6,235 nt of DNA from Acidimicrobiia bacterium. GTDB taxonomy: Bacteria; Actinomycetota; Acidimicrobiia; IMCC26256; PALSA-555. Made by a program: the position numbers and the translations under genes. Of the stretch, positions 1 to 4,730 are shown in pieces. The stretch spans positions 1-6,235 of the forward strand of contig JALHSW010000228.1 in NCBI GenBank assembly GCA_022865365.1, given 5' to 3'. The notes under the pieces were generated by a model. That model saw only the letters and a list, made by a program, of their open reading frames with translations. It was not told the DNA's origin and searched no databases. Every line of letters starts with the position of its first letter. The first letter of the stretch is position 1.

Positions 1-730
1 CCTCGGTGTCGACGTTGCGGTCGGTGCCCGAGATGATCCCGCGCGTCACGCTCAGACCGCCTTCGAGCGCGAGGGCGTTGCCGATCGCGACGACCTCGTC
101 GCCGACCTGAACCGCATCGGAATCGCCGAGCTCGACTGTCGGCAAGCCGGTGCGGGCGACCTTGAGCACCGCAAGGTCGGCCGAGGGATCGGTGCCGACG
201 ATCTTGGCGCTCGCGATCTCACCGTTGGTGAATGCCACCTCGATCTTGGCCGCGCTCTCGGCGACGTGGTTGTTGGTGACGACGTAGCCGTCCTGGGTGA
301 TCACGAAGCCGGTACCGGCACCGCCGTTGCCGCTCCCGGGCCCACCACCCGTCGTGATCGCGACGATCGCGGGCTCGTCCTTCTCGATGATCGCGGCGAC
401 ATCGCCGGTCTGGCTGATCTCCGTCGACGGGCGGGTGACGATCGCCTTGCCCGATGCGGGTTGCACGACGGTCGTCGTGTCGCCGCCGTCGGCGAACGCG
501 AGCACCAACCCACCGGCAGCGAGCGCTCCAACGAGCCCGCCGACGAGCGCGCCCACGAGCGTGGAGCGCAGGCGACCCGACGACTTCCGTTCGCGCGGCG
601 TCGACGGCGGCCAGGGCGCGACGGCGGACTCGGGCTGGGACGGGAGCTCCGGCGACACGGAGCCGGTCGTGGCGCCGGGCGCTGGGGTGCGAGGCGCCGT
701 GGCGTCGGGCGGGAGGGTCGGATCGCTCAC
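1..730 (-). CDS. htrA: HtrA/DegP-family membrane-anchored serine protease (N-terminal 243 residues, C-terminus beyond window)
   Basis: Trypsin-like envelope protease of the HtrA family, which degrades or refolds damaged exported proteins. Visible residues: a proline-rich cytosolic tail (about 1-45), a basic stretch RERKSSGRLR (46-55), one membrane helix (about 57-80), then the protease domain outside the membrane. The catalytic His155 lies in VVTNNHV and Asp185 in SADLAVLKV. The conserved AIGNALAL and VTRGIISG blocks follow at 215-233. The catalytic Ser (GNSGGP) and any PDZ domain would lie beyond base 1, so they are not seen. Start: GTG, 5 bases after AGGGAG, with an in-frame TAG 12 bases upstream (740-742), so no longer form is possible. 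It is divergent from the WhiB gene and preceded by a sigma-E-type promoter. Open to the window edge with no frameshift. Family assignment is firm; the substrate is unknown. Confidence 0.93.
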   Translation of the reverse strand, partial: MSDPTLPPDATAPRTPAPGATTGSVSPELPSQPESAVAPWPPSTPRERKSSGRLRSTLVGALVGGLVGALAAGGLVLAFADGGDTTTVVQPASGKAIVTRPSTEISQTGDVAAIIEKDEPAIVAITTGGGPGSGNGGAGTGFVITQDGYVVTNNHVAESAAKIEVAFTNGEIASAKIVGTDPSADLAVLKVARTGLPTVELGDSDAVQVGDEVVAIGNALALEGGLSVTRGIISGTDRNVDTE

Positions 731-803
731 GTGGGCTCCCTACGGTGTGGGTGAGGTGGGTCGGGGTGAAATGGCGGCGGACCGTCGGCGTTCTCTGTCT
801 GTG

Positions 804-829
804 AACGTCGGCGCCACCAGGAAGGTTCC
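804..829 (-). promoter_or_regulatory. ECF sigma-E-type promoter of htrA
   Basis: On the minus strand, GGAACC (829-824) is followed after 16 bases by CGTT (807-804). The same two elements at the same spacing lie before the sigma factor gene and the WhiB gene. GGAAC at -35 with a GTT-type -10 is the known pattern for SigE-like ECF sigma factors. Transcription would start near 797, leaving a leader of about 67 bases before the GTG at 730. The assignment is by pattern; no start site has been measured. Confidence 0.68.
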
Positions 830-906
830 GGGGTCACCAGTTCCAATACCACCAGGTTGCACCATCAGCCTGAGAACCGTCTGAACGGGGCTGGGAGCAA
901 CTTCCG

Positions 907-932
907 GGAACCGAGCGGCGTCGGGCGACGTT
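907..932 (+). promoter_or_regulatory. ECF sigma-E-type promoter of the WhiB-like gene
   Basis: GGAACC (907-912, inside GGGAACC) and CGTT (929-932) are separated by 16 bases, exactly as at sigE and htrA. Expected transcription start is about 938-940, giving a leader of only some six bases before the ATG at 946. This fits the absence of a Shine-Dalgarno sequence there. The -35 boxes of this promoter and the htrA promoter lie back to back, about 77 bases apart, in the divergent intergenic region. Confidence 0.68.
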
Positions 933-945
933 GAACCCCACAAGC

Positions 946-1212
946 ATGGACGATCACACCCCCCTCCCCGACCACCACACCCCGCCGTGGATGCAGCAGG
1001 CCCTTTGCCGCGCTGCCGCGGCGGGCGACTTCTTCCCGTCGGACGGTGTGGGCGTGGACCGGGCCCGGCGCGTGTGTGCCGAGTGCCCCGTGAAGGCCGA
1101 GTGCCTCGAGTACGCCCTGACCTACCGCATCGATCACGGTGTGTGGGGCGGCTGCTCCGAGCGCGAGCGTCGGCGCATCCTCCGCCAGCGCCGCCTCACC
1201 GCCGCCCGCTGA
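946..1212 (+). CDS. WhiB-like Fe-S transcriptional regulator (88 aa)
   Basis: Small WhiB-family protein, a cytoplasmic 4Fe-4S regulator confined to actinobacteria and their phages. The four cluster cysteines are C21, C44, C47 and C53 (C-x22-C-x2-C-x5-C), with DFFPSD after the first. The GVWGG turn (65-69) and a basic tail RERRRILRQRR (73-83) for DNA contact follow. There is a fifth cysteine, C70, directly after the turn, where the family usually has Leu or Met. ATG 946 is chosen over the in-frame TTG at 931 because that TTG lies inside the predicted -10 element; no Shine-Dalgarno sequence is visible, consistent with a near-leaderless message. It sits between the rseB-like gene (convergent) and htrA (divergent) and carries the same promoter as sigE. 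It is therefore probably a member of the envelope-stress regulon. Which Wbl subclass it belongs to I cannot tell. Confidence 0.92.
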   Translation: MDDHTPLPDHHTPPWMQQALCRAAAAGDFFPSDGVGVDRARRVCAECPVKAECLEYALTYRIDHGVWGGCSERERRRILRQRRLTAAR

Positions 1213-1249
1213 CCCCCCCCTCAGCCCTCGCGAGCATCGACCGTGCGAG

Positions 1250-2266
1250 CTACTCCCAGCCGAACGGTCCGAACACGAAGTCGACGACGTCGTCCACCGT
1301 GCTCCGGTCGTCATTGGCAACCGAGGGCAGCACGGCCCGGACGGTGTCCGCCGGGGCATCGGAGACGCCGGTGAGCACCAGGCCCCGTTCGCCCCACACC
1401 ACCACCGTGCCGGCCGCGGTCGAGTACGTGCGGGCTCGCTGGCCTTCGACCTTACCCGGGTGTCCGCCGTCGGGCATCGCGTCCCAGTCGACGAGTCCAT
1501 CCTGCTCGAACACCGACAGCGAGAACAGCCCGTCGCCGTAGAACAGCTGCAACGTGCCGTCAGGGTGCTCATAGCGGCCGAGGAGACGGAACTCCCCGAG
1601 GCGGCCAGGTGCGGTGAACCCGTCGGGAGTGTCGTCGGTTGCGGCGACGTCGGACCTTGCGTCGGGTAGCTGCGGAACCGCCGGTGCTGCGGCCCCGGTG
1701 GAGAGACGCACGAACCGCACCGACCGTGTGAGGTCGCCCGAGGGATCGAACACGTCGCGTCGCAAGAGCAGGTGCGTGGCTCGGTCGACGTAGAAGCGGG
1801 CCCGGACGCGGCCGGCGGCATCGCTCGCGGTGACGACGGACGCGGCCCGCCCCGCGACGCGAGCCGGATCGTCGGTCTCCAGGTCCCACGCGGCGGCCGG
1901 GCCCGGGCGGTCGGCCTGATCGCCTGGCCCCCACCGGGTTGCGACACCGTCGTCGGCGGCGTAGCGCACACCACCACGGCCCACCGCGACATGATCTCCG
2001 CGTCCGACGACGTAGGCATCGCCACGCGAGCGGGCTCCCACGCGCTCGACGAAGACCTCGTCCCCGTCGGCCCAACGCACCTCGACGACACCGGCGACGT
2101 TGGCGGTGGCCGATGCCTCCCGGGCCTTGCGCAACAGCTCCGCCGGATCGTCACCAGCCATCGCCTCGGTTCCGACGACGAGGAGCGCGGCACCGACGAC
2201 GGCCGCGATCAGGGCGACGCGACCGATCGTCGCGAGGCGACCCAGCTTCAGGTCAACCGGCTTCAT
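1250..2266 (-). CDS. rseB: RseB/MucB-like extracytoplasmic regulator of sigma-E (338 aa)
   Basis: Predicted exported or membrane-tethered protein of the MucB/RseB type. In proteobacteria such proteins bind the outer part of the anti-sigma factor and shield it from proteolysis. N-terminus: hydrophobic segment 17-33 with a possible signal peptidase site after AMA (35-37). Domain 1 (about 40-190) shows the RseB pattern: VAGR at 137-140, then RFYVDRATHLLLRRDVFD (157-174) and RSVRFVRL. Domain 2 (about 215-315) has YGDGLFSLSVFEQDG (243-257), matching the DGL-SVF signature of the RseB C-terminal domain. No cysteine is present. The ATG overlaps the anti-sigma stop as ATGA, with GAGG eight bases upstream, so translation is probably coupled. 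It ends 37 bases from the WhiB stop, in convergent arrangement. The name rests on motif recognition plus the sigma/anti-sigma context. Its ligand here is unknown; an outer-membrane porin signal is not expected in an actinobacterium. Confidence 0.85.
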   Translation of the reverse strand: MKPVDLKLGRLATIGRVALIAAVVGAALLVVGTEAMAGDDPAELLRKAREASATANVAGVVEVRWADGDEVFVERVGARSRGDAYVVGRGDHVAVGRGGVRYAADDGVATRWGPGDQADRPGPAAAWDLETDDPARVAGRAASVVTASDAAGRVRARFYVDRATHLLLRRDVFDPSGDLTRSVRFVRLSTGAAAPAVPQLPDARSDVAATDDTPDGFTAPGRLGEFRLLGRYEHPDGTLQLFYGDGLFSLSVFEQDGLVDWDAMPDGGHPGKVEGQRARTYSTAAGTVVVWGERGLVLTGVSDAPADTVRAVLPSVANDDRSTVDDVVDFVFGPFGWE

Positions 2267-2742
2267 CGACCCAGCCTCGTGGACACGGCGATCGACGCGA
2301 GGCTGCTGATCACGTCGTTGCCGACCGACGAACGTGCCGCGTGCTCGTCGGTCAACGCTGCGACCGCGGGGCGCACCCGATCCTGCTGGGGCACGGCGAC
2401 GACACCGACGACGACGACCGCGGCTGCTGCCGCGCCGGCCACGGCAAGGCCCCAGCGCGGCATCCGGCGTCGACGACGCTCCGAGGCGAGGTCGACGACC
2501 CCATCCTGGTGGGCGTCATCCTCGAGGGCGACACCGGCCATGACCCGGGTCCAGAACTCGGGCGAACCCTTGACCGCCGGGAGCCCGCGCAGCGCGTCAC
2601 GCGTGTCGCGCACCTCGTCGAGGATCGCCTGCCATTCGCTCGACGTGGCGAGGCGAGCCTCGACGTCGGCGCGCGCGCCCGCGTCGAGCTCGTCGTCGAG
2701 ATAGGCCGAGAGAAGGTCTTCGCTGAGCTCGTGCTCGCTCAT
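2263..2742 (-). CDS. rseA: Anti-sigma factor, single-pass membrane, zinc-less ZAS-like domain (159 aa)
   Basis: Membrane anti-sigma factor expected to hold the adjacent ECF sigma factor at the membrane. Residues 6-55 have the ASD/zf-HC2 helix pattern (LLSAYLDDELDAGARADVEA, then VRDTRDALRGL). Where zinc anti-sigma factors read H-x3-C-x2-C this protein has R30 followed by LATSSEW: the His and both Cys are replaced, and the protein has no cysteine at all. A run of five Arg (89-93) precedes a single membrane helix at about 97-118, giving cytoplasmic N-terminus and an outer tail of about 40 residues, the likely RseB-binding and protease-sensitive part. The start overlaps the sigma stop as ATGA, with GGAGG seven bases upstream, and the stop overlaps the rseB start in the same way. 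An in-frame extension to 2868 would run deep into the sigma gene and is rejected. Confidence 0.88.
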   Translation of the reverse strand: MSEHELSEDLLSAYLDDELDAGARADVEARLATSSEWQAILDEVRDTRDALRGLPAVKGSPEFWTRVMAGVALEDDAHQDGVVDLASERRRRRMPRWGLAVAGAAAAAVVVVGVVAVPQQDRVRPAVAALTDEHAARSSVGNDVISSLASIAVSTRLGR

Positions 2743-3242
2743 GCCGCCCCCTCCGCGAGAGTGGTGCGCAACAGCCGTCGACCCCGATGGATCCGCGAGC
2801 GGACCGTCCCCACGGGAACGCCGAGCGTCGTGGCGATCTGCTCGTAGGATTGATCGGCCACGTCGCACAGCACGACAGGCACGCGGAAGTCCTGCGGCAG
2901 CGCAGCCAGGGCTTCCTGGAGATGCGCGGGCAGCTCGCGGCTCGCCAGATCGGCGGCCGGCGCGGGCGGGACGACGCGGTCGGGATCGTCCGGGAGCGCT
3001 GAGGTCGGTCGCCGCTTCCGGCGCCGCATGTCGTCGAGGAACACGTTCGTCACGATCCGGGCCAGCCAGCCTTCCAAGGACCCCGGCTCGTAGCGCTCGA
3101 GGCCCCTGCGGACCCGGAGGAGCGCCTCTTGGACGAGGTCTTGTGCGTCGTCATCGTTTCCGGCCAGGCGGTAGGCCACCGTGTAGAGGAACCGCCCGTA
3201 ATCACGGGCGACCTCTTCCCAGGTGGGTATGCCGTCGGCCAT
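2739..3242 (-). CDS. sigE: ECF RNA polymerase sigma factor, SigE/RpoE type (167 aa)
   Basis: Extracytoplasmic-function sigma factor. Region 2 spans about 13-78, with DLVQEALLRVRR (35-46) in 2.2 and GWLARIVTNVFLDDMRRRKR (58-77) covering 2.3/2.4, the -10 contact. A proline-rich linker (85-98) follows. Region 4 (about 103-161) carries the helix-turn-helix YEQIATTLGVPVGTVRSRIH (133-152), the -35 contact. The GWL-RI-TN-FLD-RRR block resembles mycobacterial and streptomycete SigE. ATG 3242 is preferred to the in-frame TTG at 3302: it gives a normal ECF length and lies seven bases after a predicted -10 element, so the message is probably leaderless, which fits the lack of a Shine-Dalgarno site. The stop overlaps the anti-sigma start. 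The upstream promoter has the sequence such a sigma factor recognises, so autoregulation is likely. Confidence 0.95.
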   Translation of the reverse strand: MADGIPTWEEVARDYGRFLYTVAYRLAGNDDDAQDLVQEALLRVRRGLERYEPGSLEGWLARIVTNVFLDDMRRRKRRPTSALPDDPDRVVPPAPAADLASRELPAHLQEALAALPQDFRVPVVLCDVADQSYEQIATTLGVPVGTVRSRIHRGRRLLRTTLAEGAA

Positions 3243-3249
3243 GGATGAG

Positions 3250-3275
3250 AACGACGCGTCAGGTGGGTGGGTTCC
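3250..3275 (-). promoter_or_regulatory. Autoregulatory ECF promoter of sigE
   Basis: Minus strand: GGAACC (3275-3270, inside GGGAACC) and CGTT (3253-3250) are separated by 16 bases, identical in spacing to the htrA and WhiB promoters. Only seven bases separate CGTT from the sigE ATG, so transcription would begin at or within a base or two of the start codon. The fit to the GGAAC/GTT class is by eye. Confidence 0.7.
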
Positions 3276-3297
3276 CGAGATCGTGGATCGCTCGGGA
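3273..3297. repeat. Inverted repeat overlapping the sigE -35 element
   Basis: TCCCGAG (3273-3279) and CTCGGGA (3291-3297) form perfect 7-base arms around an 11-base spacer. One arm covers part of the GGGAAC -35 box of the sigE promoter. It could be an operator or a hairpin at the end of the tatA message. No T-run follows on the minus strand, so a classical terminator is unlikely. It is not repeated at the htrA or WhiB promoters. Confidence 0.4.
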
Positions 3298-3314
3298 CGC
3301 AACGGTGGTGGGAA

Positions 3315-3485
3315 CTAGGCCTTCTCGCTGTCGCCGTCGTCCTTGGCGCCCTCGGACAGGCCGGTCTTGAACTCCTTCTGGGCCTGTCCCATGGAACGAG
3401 CGAGCTTGGGCAGCTTCGAGCCACCGAAGATCACGAGGACGATCACGAGGATGACGATGAGTTCCGGAGCGCCGAGTCCGAACAT
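3315..3485 (-). CDS. tatA: Twin-arginine translocase subunit TatA (56 aa)
   Basis: Small membrane protein of the Tat system, which oligomerises with TatC (and TatB) to export folded proteins. The sequence starts MFGLGAPELIVILVIVLVIF: a short N-terminal membrane helix (about 6-20) with the P-E pair at 7-8. The conserved FGG hinge (20-22) leads into the amphipathic helix SKLPKLARSMGQAQKEFK (23-40), and a short acidic/basic tail follows. Length and the FGG-KLP-LARS motif fit TatA better than TatB, which is longer. Start ATG has AAAGGA nine bases upstream. It lies 72 bases upstream of sigE on the same strand, so read-through into the sigma operon is possible. In mycobacteria a tat gene (tatB) is likewise linked to sigE-rseA-htrA. 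No tatC is in the window. Confidence 0.94.
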   Translation of the reverse strand: MFGLGAPELIVILVIVLVIFGGSKLPKLARSMGQAQKEFKTGLSEGAKDDGDSEKA

Positions 3486-3519
3486 GGGCTGGGATCCTTT
3501 CGGCGGCGAAGAAACCTCA

Positions 3520-3549
3520 GGCTATCCCGCTCGCCACCCCGGGATGGCC
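3520..3549 (-). terminator. Possible terminator between the LLM oxidoreductase and tatA
   Basis: Minus-strand stem GGCCATCCCG (3549-3540) with CGGGATAGCC (3529-3520): nine of ten pairs match, with a 10-base loop. It begins nine bases after the oxidoreductase stop codon. A moderately T-rich stretch (TTTCTT) lies downstream on the minus strand, but there is no strong T-run. It would separate the metabolic gene from the tatA-sigE block. Confidence 0.45.
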
Positions 3550-3557
3550 CCAGGCGT

Positions 3558-4562
3558 TCACCCGGACCGGTCACGGCATCCCAGGACGTCTGCGAGCGCG
3601 GCGACGTCGTCGAGGGAGCCGACGTGGAACGGGATGGCACCGGGACCGACGATGATCGTCTCGACGCCGAGCGCCTCCCACTGGGCCGCCTGCTCGCGCA
3701 CCTCCTCGGCCGTGCCCACGAGACGCCCGACCCGCCAGTCGTCCAGGGTCACGGTGTCGAGGACCCCGGCGGGTGTGAGCGACCGGAGCCGCTCGAACCG
3801 GGCCGCCAGATCGGCCTCGTCCTCGCCGACGAGCGCGTAGAGGCCGATGCTGCGCCACACCGTCGCCGGGTCGCGATCCACTGCCTCGCACGCCCGTTCG
3901 AGGACGCCGAGCCGCTCCCGGTAGGCGTCGATGGTCCAGGCCCAGCACGTGTTCCACCCGTCGGCGTGGGCGGCCACCGTCGCCAGCACCTTGTCGCCCT
4001 TCCCTCCGAGGAACACCGGCGGGCGGGGCTGCTGGAGCGCAGGCGGGTCGACCCGGGCACCCGTGGCCCGGAAGAACTCGCCCTCGTAGGTGAGGTCGTC
4101 GCCCCCCAGGAGCCCGGCGATGATCTCCGTGGCCTCCCGGAGCCGGCGGATCCGCACCCCTGGGGTCGGCATCTCCATCCCGATCGCCGCGTACTCGGGC
4201 TCGTACCAGCCGGCGCCGAGGCCGACATCGAGGCGCCCCCCACAGATGCGATCGAGCGTGGCGAGGGACTTGGCCGCGACCGTCGGCGGGCGCAGGGCTT
4301 CGCAGAGCACCAGCGTGCCGAGCCGGGGGCGGCTGACGACGCCGGCCAGCGCGGCCAGGGTCGCGATCGGCTCGAACGCGCCGTAGGGCTCCTCGCGGCC
4401 CCCATACTTCGCGATGCCGAGAAAAAGGTGGTCCGAGAGCCACAGCGAGTCGTAGCCCAGCTCCTCGGCCCGCACCGCGTGCGCCGCAAGCGTCGCGAAC
4501 GTCAACGGCGACTCGCCCGGCACCGAGTAGTCGTACTGGGGCAACGCCAATCCGATCCGCAT
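3558..4562 (-). CDS. LLM-class (luciferase-like) F420-dependent oxidoreductase (334 aa)
   Basis: TIM-barrel flavin/F420 oxidoreductase of the bacterial luciferase superfamily, cytoplasmic. Landmarks: start MRIGLALPQYDY; SLWLSDHLF (39-47) in the second strand region; GTLVL (82-86); PPTVAAKSLATLD (92-104); GRLDVGLGAGWYEPEYAAIG (109-128), the strongest family signature; PPVFLGGKGDKVLATVAAHA (181-200); and LVGTAEEVREQ (281-291) near the end. Length is typical for the family. Start ATG 4562 gives the standard N-terminus; GGAAGG lies almost against it, so the ribosome site is poorly spaced. A 17-residue in-frame extension to 4613 falls in the duplicated repeat and is not used. Cofactor F420 rather than FMN is inferred from the actinobacterial setting and family look; the substrate cannot be read. 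It is separated from tatA by a possible terminator. Confidence 0.9.
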   Translation of the reverse strand: MRIGLALPQYDYSVPGESPLTFATLAAHAVRAEELGYDSLWLSDHLFLGIAKYGGREEPYGAFEPIATLAALAGVVSRPRLGTLVLCEALRPPTVAAKSLATLDRICGGRLDVGLGAGWYEPEYAAIGMEMPTPGVRIRRLREATEIIAGLLGGDDLTYEGEFFRATGARVDPPALQQPRPPVFLGGKGDKVLATVAAHADGWNTCWAWTIDAYRERLGVLERACEAVDRDPATVWRSIGLYALVGEDEADLAARFERLRSLTPAGVLDTVTLDDWRVGRLVGTAEEVREQAAQWEALGVETIIVGPGAIPFHVGSLDDVAALADVLGCRDRSG

Positions 4563-4570
4563 CCCTTCCA

Positions 4571-4635
4571 ATCTACGGTCGCGCTCGCTGAGCGAGCGGA
4601 TGCAGCGCGTCACCGGGAGCCGCTCGGCTGCTCCG
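4571..4635. repeat. Imperfect tandem repeat, copy 1 (65 bp)
   Basis: First of two adjacent copies in the divergent intergenic region. Its first 23 bases (from ATCTACGGTCGCGCT) match copy 2 exactly. Its end, GCCGCTCGGCTGCTCCG (4619-4635), also matches; only the middle differs. Within it CGCTCGCT-G-AGCGAGCG (4582-4598) is a perfect 8-base-arm inverted repeat. Copy 1 begins eight bases upstream of the oxidoreductase start. Confidence 0.85.
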
Positions 4636-4702
4636 ATCTACGGTCGCGCTCGCTGAGCCTCCGGACGCGGCGCGGCGCCCGGGGGGCCGCTCGGCTGCTC
4701 CG
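4636..4702. repeat. Imperfect tandem repeat, copy 2 (67 bp)
   Basis: Second copy, directly abutting copy 1. The 23-base head is identical, and the tail repeats the GCCGCTCGGCTGCTCCG block at 4686-4702. The right arm of the palindrome seen in copy 1 is changed (GAGCCTCCGG), and the middle is richer in G and C, ending in a G run at 4681-4686. It ends 28 bases before the formimidoyltransferase ATG. The two copies fill most of the 168-base gap between the divergent genes, where promoters for both must lie. Confidence 0.85.
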
Positions 4703-4730
4703 AACCTCACGGAGCCGTACCCTGGGACTG

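Noticed and set aside
841..845. Second GGAAC on the minus strand upstream of htrA
   Set aside because: No CGTT or similar -10 element at 16-17 bases; only the copy at 829-825 has a partner.
1213..1249. Possible bidirectional terminator between the WhiB and rseB-like genes
   Set aside because: Only a 5-base stem (CTCGC/GCGAG) with a long loop and no T-run. The visible feature is a run of eight C after the WhiB stop, which has no evident role.
865..2193. 442-residue minus-strand open frame overlapping the rseB-like gene
   Set aside because: Low-complexity Ser/Arg/Pro-rich translation typical of an out-of-frame GC-rich shadow. It overlaps the WhiB gene and lacks domains, while the other frame gives a clear RseB-like protein.
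1772..2847. Plus-strand open frames of about 300 residues opposite rseB and the anti-sigma gene
   Set aside because: Arg/His/Pro-rich antisense shadows of well-supported coupled genes.
2743..2868. Extended anti-sigma start at 2868
   Set aside because: It would overlap the sigma coding region by 126 bases, whereas ATG 2742 has a good ribosome site and an ATGA overlap.
3242..3302. Longer sigE starting at TTG 3302
   Set aside because: The extra 20 residues match nothing in ECF sigma factors and would be encoded across the predicted promoter; no ribosome site was seen.
4718..4723. TACCCT as a -10 box for the formimidoyltransferase
   Set aside because: No convincing -35 element at 16-18 bases upstream, so it is mentioned only in the gene entry and not called as a promoter.
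3267..4730. Long plus-strand open frame leading into the formimidoyltransferase, as if one protein of about 770 residues
   Set aside because: The part before 4731 is antisense to tatA and the LLM oxidoreductase, has no family features, and the transferase signature begins exactly at ATG 4731.
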